A DNA stretch of 64,000 bases from Bacteroidaceae bacterium (GTDB lineage Bacteria > Bacteroidota > Bacteroidia > Bacteroidales > Bacteroidaceae), in NCBI GenBank assembly GCA_017469925.1, contig JAFUFK010000016.1:310001-374000 (forward strand). The letters are read 5' to 3'. Position numbers and translations under genes: made by a program. This document shows, in pieces, positions 1 to 10,300 of this stretch. Under the pieces are notes generated by a model, which saw only the letters and a program-made list of their open reading frames with translations, was not told the DNA's origin and ran no database searches. Within the stretch, counting starts at the first letter, position 1, and each line of letters starts with the position of its first letter.

Positions 1-375
1 GTAGAGGCAGAGGGGGCCGACAGCGTCGCACTCATCAACACGCTGATGGGTATGGCCATCGACGCGGAGAAGCGTAAGCGCATACTCTCGATAGGCACGG
101 GTGGACTATCGGGCCCCGCCGTGAAGCCCGTAGCCTTGAGGATGGTCTATCAGGTGGCCAAGGCCGTCAAGATTCCTGTAGTCGGGCTGGGAGGTATCAT
201 GACGGCAACGGATGCCGTGGAGTTCCTCTTGGCAGGAGCTACCGCCGTAGAGATAGGTACGGCCAACTTCATCGACCCCAGTGTGACGGAAAAAGTAGTG
301 CGAGGCATCGATGAATACCTCGCACGTCATGGTTTTTCCTCTGTCAAGGAGATTATCGGAGCACTGGAAGATTAG
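1..375 (+). CDS. pyrD: Dihydroorotate dehydrogenase catalytic subunit, C-terminal part
   Basis: The left edge cuts this gene; the last 124 residues are visible. PyrD oxidises dihydroorotate to orotate in pyrimidine synthesis. The visible part is the end of the TIM barrel: a Gly-rich loop (STGGLSGPAVKP-like, seen as GTGGLSGPAVKP), then VVGLGGIMTATDAVEFLLAGATAVEIGTA split over two strands, which form the FMN-phosphate binding loops of class 1B enzymes. The glycine and alanine pattern fits the NAD-linked type, which normally pairs with PyrK; that partner would lie outside the window. The stop overlaps the stop of the convergent flavodiiron gene by 4 bp. Confidence 0.93.
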   Translation, partial: VEAEGADSVALINTLMGMAIDAEKRKRILSIGTGGLSGPAVKPVALRMVYQVAKAVKIPVVGLGGIMTATDAVEFLLAGATAVEIGTANFIDPSVTEKVVRGIDEYLARHGFSSVKEIIGALED

Positions 376-1559
376 GCCAAAATGGCCTCGGCGAGAGCCT
401 CCAACTGTGGGAGGTCGCTCTCCTTCATACGACTGCGAATGGTGACCATAGGTTCTACCACTTCGCAGTCTTTCATTTGTGCAATCATTTCCTTCATGAC
501 CTTGCCGGCCGAGGGCGCCCACGAACCGTTCTCTACGAGGGCGAAGCGCCGGTGTTGGTAGTTCTTGATTTGCAGATGATAGAGGAAATCGTGCATCGGG
601 GGGAATAGGCCTGCATCGTATGAAGCTGCCAACAGCACGAGCCTCCCGTAGCGGAAAGCATCCTCGATGGCCTCGGCCTGGTCGTCGCGAGTAAGGTCGG
701 CGGTGGCGACCTTTGGGCACCCCTTTGCCTTAAGCATTTCTACGACTCTTTCGGCAACGGCCTTCGTGCCTCCGTGGATGCTGGCATAGGCCACGAACAC
801 GCCTTCGGTTTCAGGTTCATACTTACTCCAGATGTCGTAGAGGCGAAGGGCCTCGGCCAGGTCGGTGCCCTTGAGCAAGGGACCATGCAGGGGGGCAATG
901 GTGCGGATGTCGAGCGTGGCGGCCTTCTTCAGCACGTTCTGCACCTGCATACCGTACTTGCCCACGATGTTGAAGTAGTAGCGACGTGCCTCGCAAGCCC
1001 ACTCGCCCAGCGTGCCGTCGGCGTAATATTGTTCGTGGCAGAGCGCACCAAACTTGCCAAATCCGTCAGCGGCAAAGAGCACTCCCTCCGACTGCTCGTA
1101 ACTCATCAACACCTCAGGCCAGTGGACCATGGGGGCAGCAATGAACTGCAAGGTGTGACGGCCCAGGGAGAGGGTGTCGCCCTCCTTCACCACGAGCAGC
1201 CGGCCGTTGAGGTCGTCGGTGGGGAAGAAGTTGGGCAGCATCTTCGCGGCTGCGGCGGAGAGCACTATCTTGAGGTTGGGATATGTCGAGGCCACGTAAG
1301 CGATGTTGGCAGCGTGGTCGGGCTCCATGTGGTGAACAATGAGATAGTCTGGCGTGCGACCTTCGAGGGCCTCTGTCAGATTCTGGCACCATTTGGCGCT
1401 CTTGCGCTGGTCGGCGGTGTCCATAATGGCTACCTGCTCGTCGAGGACGAGATAACTATTGTAACTCATGCCTTCGGGCACGCGGTATTGGCTCTCAAAG
1501 AGATCGATGTCGAGATCATCGACACCGATGTAACGAATCGTTTCGGATATATTCATCAT
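372..1559 (-). CDS. A-type flavodiiron protein (FprA family)
   Basis: A 395-residue cytoplasmic flavodiiron protein. The family reduces oxygen to water or NO to N2O and protects anaerobes. The N-terminal metallo-beta-lactamase-like domain has the diiron motif H77-x-E79-x-D81-H82 (HHMEPDHAAN), with later His/Asp ligands in HWPEVLMSY and APLHGP. From about residue 250 there is a flavodoxin domain beginning GVFVAYASIHGGTKAVAE that binds FMN. Length is normal for the family, with no extra rubredoxin or flavin reductase domain. It is the last gene of a tight minus-strand run (trmD, zeta-like kinase, 60-aa protein) with only 2 bp to the gene before it. Confidence 0.93.
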   Translation of the reverse strand: MMNISETIRYIGVDDLDIDLFESQYRVPEGMSYNSYLVLDEQVAIMDTADQRKSAKWCQNLTEALEGRTPDYLIVHHMEPDHAANIAYVASTYPNLKIVLSAAAAKMLPNFFPTDDLNGRLLVVKEGDTLSLGRHTLQFIAAPMVHWPEVLMSYEQSEGVLFAADGFGKFGALCHEQYYADGTLGEWACEARRYYFNIVGKYGMQVQNVLKKAATLDIRTIAPLHGPLLKGTDLAEALRLYDIWSKYEPETEGVFVAYASIHGGTKAVAERVVEMLKAKGCPKVATADLTRDDQAEAIEDAFRYGRLVLLAASYDAGLFPPMHDFLYHLQIKNYQHRRFALVENGSWAPSAGKVMKEMIAQMKDCEVVEPMVTIRSRMKESDLPQLEALAEAILA

Positions 1560-1561
1560 CT

Positions 1562-1744
1562 TCAGAATTTGTTTATTTCTCGTGCAGCCACTTCACAGAC
1601 CACACCCCCTTGGCAAATCACGAACGAGAGGTCGTCGTGGAGTCCGCGGTCGAGCAGACGTCGCTGAGCCAGCAGAATGCCCTCGTCGATGCGCCTTTGC
1701 ATCACGGCCACATCGGGGCCTTCAGTTCTCTTCTTGCTGCTCAT
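1562..1744 (-). CDS. Small conserved-looking protein following the zeta-like kinase (60 aa)
   Basis: A 60-residue protein starting at the ATG at 1744 (MSSKKRTEGP), overlapping the end of the zeta-like gene by 23 bp in another frame. A longer reading in this frame exists but would run deep into the upstream gene. It is charged, with RRIDEGILLAQRRLLDRG forming a likely amphipathic helix, then a short hydrophobic stretch with cysteines. I do not recognise a family. Its overlap with the kinase suggests translational coupling, so it may be a partner or antitoxin-like protein, but this is inference from position only. Confidence 0.6.
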   Translation of the reverse strand: MSSKKRTEGPDVAVMQRRIDEGILLAQRRLLDRGLHDDLSFVICQGGVVCEVAAREINKF

Positions 1745-2333
1745 CTTGGTCTTGGTATTTGGTTCGTAGCTGCTCGAACTGTTCCTCGTCCAGCACCGTT
1801 GGCTCCTTGTCCTTCTCGCCAAAAGCAATGCGGTGGGTCGGAATGTTCGAATTGTCATAGAGTGCCCAGTAATCGACAATGGGCATATAGAGGTTGAAGA
1901 GGTTCTTGAGTCCTCCTTCGAATCGGCGATAGACCACGTCGGTCGGGATGTTGTGACCGCCCTGGCTCACGCGCTTTGCCACACGCTGTACGGCCTGCTC
2001 GGGCGTGGCCAATGAGAAAAAGAGCAACGTCACAAAGTAGCCGCGTCGCTGGGCTTGCTGGATAAGCTTCACGTACGAGCGAGTCGAGAGAGTTGTCTCA
2101 AAGGCAAACGTCTCGCCCTCCCGAAGCAGATGCAGCACGCGGTCGATCATCAGTCGGCCGGCCTGTATGGCGACACCTTCGGGATGGAAGGGCGACAGCC
2201 CGCGTGCAATCTCGTCGGCATTCACGAACTCGCGGCAGTCCAACATCTCAGGCAGTACGGTGAACGAGGCCGTCGTCTTACCGGCGCCGTTACATCCTGC
2301 GATGATGTAGAGGTTCAGTCTTTTGTCGGGCAT
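1722..2333 (-). CDS. Zeta-toxin-like P-loop kinase
   Basis: A 203-residue protein with a Walker A motif GCNGAGKT at residues 13-20, a conserved NADEIARGLSP segment and FAFETTLSTRSY, which together are the zeta-toxin signature. Epsilon/zeta toxins phosphorylate UDP-N-acetylglucosamine and block wall synthesis; many chromosomal homologues have unknown substrates. The C-terminus is acidic and Gln-rich (KYQDQDEQQEEN). No epsilon-like antitoxin lies upstream, where trmD ends 22 bp away. A 60-aa gene overlaps its end. The operon with trmD and a housekeeping flavodiiron gene suggests a domesticated kinase rather than a plasmid-style toxin, but this is not proven. Confidence 0.85.
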   Translation of the reverse strand: MPDKRLNLYIIAGCNGAGKTTASFTVLPEMLDCREFVNADEIARGLSPFHPEGVAIQAGRLMIDRVLHLLREGETFAFETTLSTRSYVKLIQQAQRRGYFVTLLFFSLATPEQAVQRVAKRVSQGGHNIPTDVVYRRFEGGLKNLFNLYMPIVDYWALYDNSNIPTHRIAFGEKDKEPTVLDEEQFEQLRTKYQDQDEQQEEN

Positions 2334-2355
2334 AATTATCTATTCTTCGTTTTTT

Positions 2356-3033
2356 TTACTTTTTCAAAAGGTCTGGGCGCAGTCGCTTCGTACGCTCCAG
2401 GCTCTGTGCCAGTTCCCATTCCTTTATCTTTGCCTCGTGGCCCGAGAGCAGGATATCTGGCACACGCCAGCCCCGATACTCCGCAGGACGTGTATAGACG
2501 GGCGCTGCTAAGAGATTGTCTTGGAACGAGTCGGAGAGCGCACTCTGCTCGTCGCCGATGGCCCCTGGCAAGATACGTACGATGGCATCTGCCATCACTG
2601 CTGCTGCCAGTTCGCCCCCCGTCAGGACGTAGTCGCCAATCGATACTTCGCGGGTTATTAGATGTTCGCGCACGCGATGGTCGATACCCTTGTAGTGGCC
2701 ACACAGGATGATGAGGTTCTCGCAGAGGCTCAGCTCGTTAGCCATCGGTTGCGAGAACTGCTCACCGTCGGGCGAGGTGAAGATGACCTCGTCGTAATGT
2801 CGTTCGCTTTGTAATTGGGAAATGCAACGGTCGATGGGCTCGCACTGCATCACCATCCCTGCGAATCCGCCAAACGGATAATCGTCCACTCGCCGCCACT
2901 TGTTCGTTGAGTAGTCGCGCAGGTTGTGCAGGTGGATTTCCACCAGCCCCTTCTTTTGTGCCCTGCCCAGAATGCTCTCGTTGAGGAACCCCTCCAACAG
3001 CTCTGGCAGCACCGTTATGATGTCAATGCGCAT
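2356..3033 (-). CDS. trmD: tRNA (guanine37-N1)-methyltransferase TrmD
   Basis: TrmD methylates G37 next to the anticodon using SAM and prevents frameshifting. The product is 225 residues, normal for the family, starting [11 protein letters not shown]. The trefoil-knot SAM site is visible in [12 protein letters not shown] and [11 protein letters not shown], followed by the ILPGAIG loop. A longer reading exists to 3225 but would start upstream of the promoter. The chosen ATG at 3033 lies about 20 bp behind a TATCTTTGC box on the minus strand. The gene heads the run trmD - zeta-like kinase - 60 aa - flavodiiron protein. Confidence 0.95.
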   Translation of the reverse strand: MRIDIITVLPELLEGFLNESILGRAQKKGLVEIHLHNLRDYSTNKWRRVDDYPFGGFAGMVMQCEPIDRCISQLQSERHYDEVIFTSPDGEQFSQPMANELSLCENLIILCGHYKGIDHRVREHLITREVSIGDYVLTGGELAAAVMADAIVRILPGAIGDEQSALSDSFQDNLLAAPVYTRPAEYRGWRVPDILLSGHEAKIKEWELAQSLERTKRLRPDLLKK

Positions 3034-3055
3034 GCGTTTTTCTACGTTACGAGGG

Positions 3056-3088
3056 GCAAAGATAGTGCAAACCGAGCGAAAAAGCAAA
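3056..3088 (-). promoter_or_regulatory. Bacteroidota-type promoter of trmD
   Basis: On the minus strand a TTTG element (3085-3088) sits 20 bp upstream of TATCTTTGC (3056-3064). This matches the -33/-7 consensus of the Bacteroidota primary sigma factor. The trmD ATG at 3033 follows within about 25 bp. Confidence 0.75.
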
Positions 3089-3288
3089 TTTATTTTAAGG
3101 AAATCCGAGCCTAAGCACCTTCGGACATCATGTATCTTTGCATCGAAAAGCCCTTCCCCTGCCATAATGTCGCTTTTGCCGACAGATTTTACAATGTTTT
3201 TCCCCCTGTTGTGTTCGATTGGCACGGCCTTTGTAAGAAAGAGGTCGTGTTAAACTATCAACCGTTAAACTATTAAAATTTTAAGAAT

Positions 3289-5205
3289 ATGGGAAAGATT
3301 ATTGGAATCGACTTGGGTACCACAAACTCGTGCGTATCCGTATTTGAGGGCAACGAGCCCGTAGTTATCGCCAACTCGGAGGGCAAGCGCACAACCCCCT
3401 CGGTGGTGGCATTTGTAGAAGGTGGCGAGCGCAAGGTGGGCGACCCTGCCAAGCGTCAGGCCATCACAAACCCGAAGAAGACCATCTTCTCGATTAAGCG
3501 TTTCATGGGCGAGACCTACGATCAGGTACAGAAGGAGATTGCCCGTGTGCCATACTCCGTAGTACGTGGTGACAACAACACGCCGCGCGTTGACATCGAC
3601 GGACGTCAGTACACGCCGCAGGAAATCTCTGCCATGATTCTGCAGAAGATGAAGAAGACTGCCGAAGACTATCTGGGTCAGGAAGTTACCGAGGCCGTTA
3701 TCACCGTGCCTGCCTACTTCTCCGACTCGCAGCGCCAGGCCACTAAAGAGGCTGGTCAGATTGCCGGCCTCGACGTGAAGCGTATCGTCAACGAGCCCAC
3801 CGCAGCCGCCTTGGCTTACGGTGTCGATAAGGCCAACAAGGACATGAAGATTGCCGTCTTCGACCTCGGTGGCGGCACGTTCGATATCTCCATCCTGGAG
3901 TTCGGTAGTGGCGTCTTCGAAGTGCTCAGCACCAATGGCGACACCCATCTGGGCGGCGACGACTTCGACCAGGTTGTCATCGACTGGCTCGCCAACTCGT
4001 TTAAGGCCGAGGAAGGTGTGGACCTGAAACAAGACCCCATGGCCCTGCAGCGCCTGAAGGAGGCCGCCGAGAAGGCAAAGATTGAGCTCTCCAGCACCAC
4101 CTCCACCGAAATCAACCTGCCCTACATCACGGCCGTAGGCGGTGTGCCCAAGCACCTCGTGAAGACCCTTACCCGTGCCGAGTTCGAGCGCCTCAGCGAC
4201 AGTCTTATCCAGGCCTGCAAGGTGCCCTGCCAGAACGCCATGCGCGACGCTGGCCTCAGCAACTCCGACATCGATGAGGTCATCCTCGTAGGCGGCTCGA
4301 GCCGTATCCCTGCCGTGCAGAAGATGGTAGCCGATTTCTTCGGCAAGGAACCCTCGAAGGGTGTCAACCCCGACGAAGTAGTGGCCGTAGGTGCTAGCAT
4401 CCAGGGTGCCGTCCTCACGGGCGACAAGAGCGACATTGTATTGCTCGACGTAACGCCTCTGTCCATGGGAATCGAGACTCTCGGCGGCGTGATGACCCGT
4501 CTTATCGACGCCAACACCACCATCCCCTGCAAGAAGTCGGAGACCTTCTCCACCGCAGCCGATAACCAGACAGCCGTCACCATCCACGTCCTTCAAGGCG
4601 AGCGTCCCATGGCCAGTCAGAACAAGTCCGTCGGCCACTTCAACCTCGAAGGTATCGCCCCCGCACGCCGCGGTGTGCCCCAGATTGAGGTAACCTTCGA
4701 CATTGACGCCAACGGCATCCTTAACGTCAGCGCCAAGGACAAGGCCACAGGTAAGGAGCAGAGTATCCGCATCGAGGCCTCCAGCGGCCTCTCGAAGGAG
4801 GAAATCGAGCGCATGAAGGCCGAGGCCGAGGCCAACGCCGAAAGCGACAAGAAGGAGCGTGAGAAGATTGACAAGCTCAATCAGGCAGACTCTATGATTT
4901 TCCAGACCGAGAACATGCTGAAGGAAAGCGGCGACAAACTGCCCGCCGACGTGAAGGCTGAAGTAGAGGCTGCCCTCAACAAACTCCGCGACGCCCACAA
5001 GGCACAGGACATTGCCGCCATCGACGCTGCCACCGCCGAACTGAACAATGCAGCCCAGAAGATGTATCAGGCCGCTCAGCAGGCCGGTGCAGGTCAGCCC
5101 GGTGCAGGTTTCCAGGGCGGAGCCCAGGCCGGTCCTCAGCCCGGTAGCCAGCCTAACGGTGGCAAGGACGACATCCAGGACGCCGACTTTGAGGAGGTTA
5201 AGTAA
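3289..5205 (+). CDS. dnaK: Chaperone DnaK (Hsp70)
   Basis: A 638-residue Hsp70 that binds unfolded peptides in an ATP-controlled cycle with DnaJ and GrpE. It opens with [11 protein letters not shown] (phosphate loop 1), has [16 protein letters not shown] (phosphate 2) and [13 protein letters not shown] (adenosine loop), then the substrate-binding domain from about residue 390 and an alpha lid. The tail is Gly/Gln/Ala-rich and ends EEVK, the usual DnaK end. No dnaJ or grpE is adjacent. A TATCTTTGC box at 3133-3141 is a plausible promoter, giving a leader of about 140 bp. A hairpin terminator follows. Confidence 0.98.
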   Translation: MGKIIGIDLGTTNSCVSVFEGNEPVVIANSEGKRTTPSVVAFVEGGERKVGDPAKRQAITNPKKTIFSIKRFMGETYDQVQKEIARVPYSVVRGDNNTPRVDIDGRQYTPQEISAMILQKMKKTAEDYLGQEVTEAVITVPAYFSDSQRQATKEAGQIAGLDVKRIVNEPTAAALAYGVDKANKDMKIAVFDLGGGTFDISILEFGSGVFEVLSTNGDTHLGGDDFDQVVIDWLANSFKAEEGVDLKQDPMALQRLKEAAEKAKIELSSTTSTEINLPYITAVGGVPKHLVKTLTRAEFERLSDSLIQACKVPCQNAMRDAGLSNSDIDEVILVGGSSRIPAVQKMVADFFGKEPSKGVNPDEVVAVGASIQGAVLTGDKSDIVLLDVTPLSMGIETLGGVMTRLIDANTTIPCKKSETFSTAADNQTAVTIHVLQGERPMASQNKSVGHFNLEGIAPARRGVPQIEVTFDIDANGILNVSAKDKATGKEQSIRIEASSGLSKEEIERMKAEAEANAESDKKEREKIDKLNQADSMIFQTENMLKESGDKLPADVKAEVEAALNKLRDAHKAQDIAAIDAATAELNNAAQKMYQAAQQAGAGQPGAGFQGGAQAGPQPGSQPNGGKDDIQDADFEEVK

Positions 5206-5237
5206 AGTACGATAAACAACGATAAGTAAATGATAAG

Positions 5238-5273
5238 AAAACCCGCATAAACACTGAGTTTGTGCGGGTTTTT
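5238..5273 (+). terminator. Rho-independent terminator of dnaK
   Basis: An inverted repeat with arms AAAACCCGCATAAAC (5238-5252) and GTTTGTGCGGGTTTT (5258-5272), one mismatch, 5-nt loop, followed by a T-run. It lies 33 bp behind the dnaK stop and just before the end of the convergent GH53 gene, so it may serve both. Confidence 0.85.
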
Positions 5274-5294
5274 AGTATGCCACTAAGGTATAGA

Positions 5295-6347
5295 CTACCG
5301 GGAGAAGGCATCCATGATGACGGTGGGGCGGCAGACCTTGTCGGTGGCAAGGAAGGCGCCCATATCGTAGCCCCCGTTGTAACTGAAGGGGGCCTCGGGC
5401 TCCCAATAGAGGACTCCGAGACAGTGTCCGTCGGTCTTCCTGCGGGCCTTACGAATGACGTCGGAGAGCAGGCGACGGCCCTCTTCGGGTTGCGCTACCT
5501 TGACGCCTACTTCGGCGATGAGGGTGGGCTTGCCAAAGGTGTCGAAGACGTGTCGGATGTTGGCGATGCACTTGTCGATGGCGTCCTGGGCACTGCTTAC
5601 CTTGTCGGCGTGCCACTCGACGGCTGCCAAGGGATAGAGCGACATGCCTACGAGGTCGTAATCGACGGCGTGGTCGCGCAGGATGCCCAGGTTCCAGTCG
5701 TAGAGCCGTTGGTCGAAGCCGTTGTCGAGGTGGACGATGGTCTTTGCCTCAGGGAACACGGCCTTGACCGCCTGGCAGCCAGCCTTGATGAGTCCTGCGT
5801 ATTGCTCGGGATGCTCCTGAGCACGCCCCACGGGCCAGAGGAGGCCATTGGTTGTCTCGTTACCCACCTGTACCCATTTGGGGCTGATGCCGCCTGCGCG
5901 CAGGTAGGTCAGCACTTCGGAGGTGTGGCGTCGCACGTCGTCGAGCATTTCCTCGTACCCGTGTTCAGCCCAAGCCTTGGGGATGTACTGTTTGCCGGGG
6001 TCGGCCCAGTCGTCGCTGTAGTGAAAGTCTATCATGACGTCCATGCCCAGGCGACTGGCCCGAAGCGCCTTTTCGAGGACGTCCTCCTTCGTACAGAAGC
6101 GGTTGCGGGGATTTACCCATACACGGAGACGGATGGCGTTGAGGCCGAGGTGTTTCATCAGAGCCGTACACTCCATCGTGTCGCCCTGTCGGGTGGCGAA
6201 GCGGAAACCGCGTTCCTCGAGTTCGGTCGTCCAACTGATGTCGGCGCCGAGGGCGAAGTCTTGCTTCGCGTGTTTCGACGATTTACATGCGCCCAGCGTG
6301 AGTGTAATGAGGGCGAGGCAAAGTGCTTTTCGGGTGTGCTTTTCCAT
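5295..6347 (-). CDS. GH53 endo-beta-1,4-galactanase, lipoprotein
   Basis: A 350-residue arabinogalactan endo-beta-1,4-galactanase of family GH53, which cuts beta-1,4-galactan side chains of pectin. The signal peptide ends in a lipobox LTLGAC with the acylated Cys at residue 21, so the enzyme should be anchored at the cell surface or periplasm. Typical family segments are GADISWTTELEERG, NAIRLRVWVNP and MIDFHYSDDWADPGKQ. The acid/base Glu is about residue 164 (VGNETTNG) and the nucleophile Glu about residue 279 (LIAEVGVK). It stands alone, with a TATCTTTGC box at 6384-6392 on its strand, and is probably part of the same glycan-use programme as GH51, GH30 and GH43 in this window. Confidence 0.92.
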   Translation of the reverse strand: MEKHTRKALCLALITLTLGACKSSKHAKQDFALGADISWTTELEERGFRFATRQGDTMECTALMKHLGLNAIRLRVWVNPRNRFCTKEDVLEKALRASRLGMDVMIDFHYSDDWADPGKQYIPKAWAEHGYEEMLDDVRRHTSEVLTYLRAGGISPKWVQVGNETTNGLLWPVGRAQEHPEQYAGLIKAGCQAVKAVFPEAKTIVHLDNGFDQRLYDWNLGILRDHAVDYDLVGMSLYPLAAVEWHADKVSSAQDAIDKCIANIRHVFDTFGKPTLIAEVGVKVAQPEEGRRLLSDVIRKARRKTDGHCLGVLYWEPEAPFSYNGGYDMGAFLATDKVCRPTVIMDAFSR

Positions 6348-6490
6348 GTGTCCGGGTTGTGTTCGTTAGATTGTTTCTTGGAGGCAAAGATACGGGAAAG
6401 TATTGACTTACAGAAAAAAAGTAAGCAAATATTTTGCCTTGCCAAGGGAAATGACTACATTTGTGGAGCAAACCTTTAATTAACAATATT

Positions 6491-6850
6491 ATGAGACCAC
6501 AAGACGAACAAAATCCCGTGAACCAGCCCGCCGAGGAGCCCAAGTCGAACGTAGAGCAAGTCGTTGAGGACATCAAGGGCAAGGTAGAGGACGTGATTAA
6601 CGACCTCAGTGAGAACGAAAACCTGAAAGCTGCCAAGGAAAAGGTGGAGAGCGTCATCGACGAAGCCAAGGAGAAGGTTAGCGACCTGGTGGAGGACGTG
6701 AAGAACAGCGATAGCCTGAAGGCTGCCAAGGAGAAGGTCGAGGACATCATCGAGGATGCCGGCGAACTCCTGGAGAAGGGTCAGGAAGAGGTGAAGAAGA
6801 GCGGTATCTGCGAGAAGATTAAGAGCTTCTTCGGCCTGAACAAGAAATAA
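6491..6850 (+). CDS. Small amphipathic-helix protein (LEA/YtxH-like)
   Basis: A 119-residue highly charged protein starting at the ATG at 6491 (MRPQDEQNP). A longer reading from 6461 would start at the promoter itself: TTTGCC near 6433 and TACATTTGT near 6454 form a -33/-7 pair. After a disordered Pro/Glu N-terminus it is nearly all helix, with an internal duplication: LKAAKEKVESVIDEA and LKAAKEKVEDIIEDA. It ends in KIKSFFGLNKK. The Lys/Glu/Val repeats resemble late-embryogenesis or YtxH-type stress proteins that bind membranes or protect proteins. No catalytic motif is seen. A strong palindrome follows as terminator. Confidence 0.75.
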   Translation: MRPQDEQNPVNQPAEEPKSNVEQVVEDIKGKVEDVINDLSENENLKAAKEKVESVIDEAKEKVSDLVEDVKNSDSLKAAKEKVEDIIEDAGELLEKGQEEVKKSGICEKIKSFFGLNKK

Positions 6851-6873
6851 CGGGGTAAGCCCTAAGCGCAAAG

Positions 6874-6905
6874 AGAGGGGGATGCAGACGTCTGCATCCC
6901 CCTCT
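6874..6905. terminator. Bidirectional hairpin between convergent genes
   Basis: A perfect 32-bp palindrome, 16 bp per arm, centred between 6889 and 6890 (AGAGGGGGATGCAGAC and its complement). It sits between the ends of the helical protein gene and the convergent lipoprotein gene, so it probably ends transcripts from both sides. It has no long T-run. Confidence 0.75.
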
Positions 6906-6915
6906 TCTCGTATGG

Positions 6916-7290
6916 TTACTGGAACACACCGAGTATGCCTTGGATGATGCCCCGCAGCTCGTTGCCGAAAGCACGGGCTTTGTCGAAGACGCCTTCGCGC
7001 ATGCCGTTGGCCATGTAGCCGGCGCATTTGCCTTCGAGGTCGCCTATCTCGGCCTTCTCCTCGGGCGTGTATTCGAACTCGTGCTTACTGATGCGCTTGC
7101 GAATCTTCACGAACTTCTTGCCGGCCTTTTCCCATTCCTTCACGGTGTAGTGGGAGCTGTTGTCGCGCAGTTCGTAGGAGAAGTCCTCCAGTTGGTTGAT
7201 GGCGTGTTGCTTCGTTGAGCAAGACGACATGCCGATGACCAGCAGCAGTGCCACGATGGCCGTCAGGATGGTGTGTTGTTTTCTCTTCAT
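6916..7290 (-). CDS. Small lipoprotein of unknown function
   Basis: A 124-residue protein with a lipoprotein signal: hydrophobic stretch ILTAIVALLLVIG followed by MSSC, acylated Cys at residue 24. The mature part is helical and charged (NQLEDFSYELRDNSSHYTVKEW, then KKFVKIRKRISKHEFEYTPEE). It has no recognisable enzyme motif. It is convergent with the helical protein gene and separated from it by the palindrome. Function unknown; a periplasmic-face or outer-membrane lipoprotein is the most that can be said. Confidence 0.7.
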   Translation of the reverse strand: MKRKQHTILTAIVALLLVIGMSSCSTKQHAINQLEDFSYELRDNSSHYTVKEWEKAGKKFVKIRKRISKHEFEYTPEEKAEIGDLEGKCAGYMANGMREGVFDKARAFGNELRGIIQGILGVFQ

Positions 7291-7348
7291 AGTGTTTGTC
7301 TTTAGGTGGTTTTGTGGGCAAAGTTACACAAAAGTGTGGAAACGTCCG

Positions 7349-10300
7349 CTATCGCACGACGATTTTCTTGCCCTTGCGGATGTAGAGGCCTTTTTTTAGG
7401 TGAGAGGGTAGAGGTGAGAGGGTAGAGGGTAGAGGTGAAGAGAGGATGCGGCGTCCCGCGAGGTCGTAGATGGGACCGTCTGCGCCGAGGGACGCTCTCA
7501 GGGGCGTAACGGCGGTCAGCGAGGTGTGTCCGTTGACGTAGGTCAGACGGAAGTTGTCGAAGCAGGCCCAGTCATAGACGCAGGGCGTCATCTTCCTCAG
7601 TCCCAGGCGCAGGTCGGCCGTTTCCGTGAGGCAGAAGAGCATCGACTGGCGATAGCGTCCTGCCGCGAAGGCCGTGTTGGCCTCGCCGACATTGTCGGGA
7701 TAGGTGTAGGGGCTATAGGTGTAGGCTCCCGAGGCGTCGTAGAGCGACCCTAAGGGCGTCGTGGCAAGGTCCGCATAGTCGTGGCGGTCGCCATCGTGGT
7801 CGGCATCGGCTGCCGCATAGACCTCTGTCGCGAGCACCTCCGTGCCCGTTGTATGGCGCTGGTAGGCGTTGGCAATGTTACCGTTGCGGTAGAAGCCTTG
7901 CCACTCGAGCCGATAGGTGCCGGCCGGCATGTTGTGCAGCACCTGATACGTGTCAAAGAGTTTGTAGAACTGTTCGGCCACGGTGCCGGGCGCAGCGCTG
8001 AGCAGCGTGCCCTCCCATCCCTCGGTGCCTTGGGCAAAGTCGGGGTTGACGAGCAACGAGGTGATGTCCACCTCCGTCCCGTCGCCGATGAGGGTCAGGG
8101 CCTCGGCGTTGTCCGTCGTGTCTGGTATCGGGAGCAGGGCTTCGCACGAAGTACTCTTCTCACGTGCCTTCATGTAGAGGGCTAACACCTGCTCGGGCGT
8201 GAGTGCCGAGTCATAGACCTGGAAGTCGTCGAACCACGTCTCCGTCATGCGCTTGTCGGCGGCGAAGGGGCTTCGCCCTATCCAGGCGTTGGTAGCCGCA
8301 GTTTGGGGTAGGGCGGTCGTGTTAGGCTTGCCCGTGGCCCGGAGTTCGCCATCGACGTAGAGGCTTACGAGCGAGGCGTCCGCCGTCACCGTGATGTTGT
8401 GCCACTCGCGCTGCGAGAGTCCCGATTGGGAGCGTACGGTGGTTGTGCCCGAGCGCACCTTCTCGAAGTACCAGTTGAGGTTGTTCGGTGTGTTGACCAT
8501 CCCTATGTAGCTGCTCGTGCCGTTGCAGACGGCCCATGCCCAGCAGAAGGCGTTCAGGTTGCCGCCCTCTTGCAGCATGATGTCGGTGCTGATGGAGTAA
8601 GCCTCGCCGTTCGCCAGTCCCGCAATGGCCTTCGCCACCGAGTTGCCGAGGTCGAGATAGCCGTTCCTGGCATTCTCGCCCGTATATAGGGCATGGTTTC
8701 CGTCGCTGAGTTCCATGACGGCAGCTCCGCCTTGCAGGCCCGACGTCTCCGAGCCTTCGAAGTCGTATGCTATCGCGGGTGTGGGCAGTTTGTCGGCCGG
8801 TTTAGGTGTGGTCTCCTGGCTGACGCTCGAGAGCGGAATCGTGACGACGCTGAGCGAGTAGGGCGGCACGGTGTAGTCCAAGGCGTCGGTCCCGGAGTAG
8901 GGGAGTGTCCGCTCGACAGGACTTACGTGTAAGGGGTCGGCCATCGAGTTCTCGGCCGCATTGTCCGGGTTCGACATTACGCGCACGCCTGCCTCCCCAC
9001 CTATCGTGGCATCTGCGAAGGCGAGTCGGGTTGCCACCTCGTCGCCCGAGTAGTTGATGAGTTTCACGATGGCCGTGTCCTCGGCTTCGTTCAGCGATGC
9101 ACAGAGGTAGAGCCGTTGGCCGCTGTCGCCCGATAGCGTGGCCGACTGGACGAGCTTGTCGTCGAGGTAGAGCCGGGTCAGCAGTCCGCTGCGTACGACC
9201 TTCAGTCGGTACGTTTGTCCCGTCGTGATGCTGCCCGAGGTGGTGGCGAGTGTCCGCTTTTGTCCGCCCACAGCCTGTTCGACGCCGTGCTGACCGTTCC
9301 CCCATCCGCCCAGGTTCCACCAGGCGTAGTTGCCCGAGTCGCCATAGGCGAAGGTCAGGAGGAAACCCTCGTTGCCCGACACCTTTGTGGCATCGAGTTC
9401 GATGGTGCAGTCGTCGGTGACCACGTCGAGCGTGCGATAGTTGCCATAGACGCTCTCGGGTGTGGTGATGGCCTCGTCCGATTCGAAGACCACCTCCCCC
9501 TCCCGGTTCGTTACCTTTATATTATTATAGGTCACACTCGTCCCCCACGAACCGAGGGCCAGTCGGGCACCTTCGGAGAGGTTCACGGAGTTGTCCGTCT
9601 CCGTCCACGTGATGTTCTGGTGGCCCACGGTCGAGGCCATCATCTGCTGTGTCCAGTAGGAGGGCGTGCCGAAGCAGGAGTGGGCATTATAGTGGAGCAT
9701 GTCGGGGCGCCACTGTGCCTCGTTCTCGTTCATGAAGATGGGCGCGTAGCTGGCCATTACGCATACGTCGGAGTTGCGCTCCATGCCGGCCATGTAGATG
9801 GCCTCGCCCAAGGCAGCCTTCAGGCTTCCGTTGGTGCCGAAGTCGCTCGTCACGGCGTACTCGCCGTTGTATATCTTGTGGCTTGTGCGGCTCGCGTTGT
9901 CGTACTTGCGGTAGTTCGCGGCGAACCAGTCGGGCGAGCGGTAGTAATGTTCGTCCACCAGCCCGACGGCATACTGGTTGCGCCAGGTCGGGTTGTCGGT
10001 GCCCCACGACTCGACGTTGCCGATGCACTCTACCTCCGGGAAGCGGGCCTTGATGGCATCGCGGAACTGCTTGTAGCGCTCGGCATAGTGGTCGCTTTGG
10101 TCGCTGTTGTCGGTCGCCGTGAAGTTGTAGTTCTCGTTCCCGATTTCCAGCAGCTGCAAGCCGAAGGGCTCCGGGTGGCCGTTCCTGGCACGCTGCCGGC
10201 CCCACGTGGTCGTGGTGTCGCCGTTGCAATACTCGATGGCGTCGAGTGCCTCCTCGATGTAGCCCTCGATGTGCTGATAGTCCTCGAACCAACCGTGGCC

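Noticed and set aside
3265-4998. A 577-codon frame opposite dnaK
   Set aside because: A shadow of highly biased codons in dnaK; the product (Leu/Gly/Val-rich, no motif) is typical of such artefacts.
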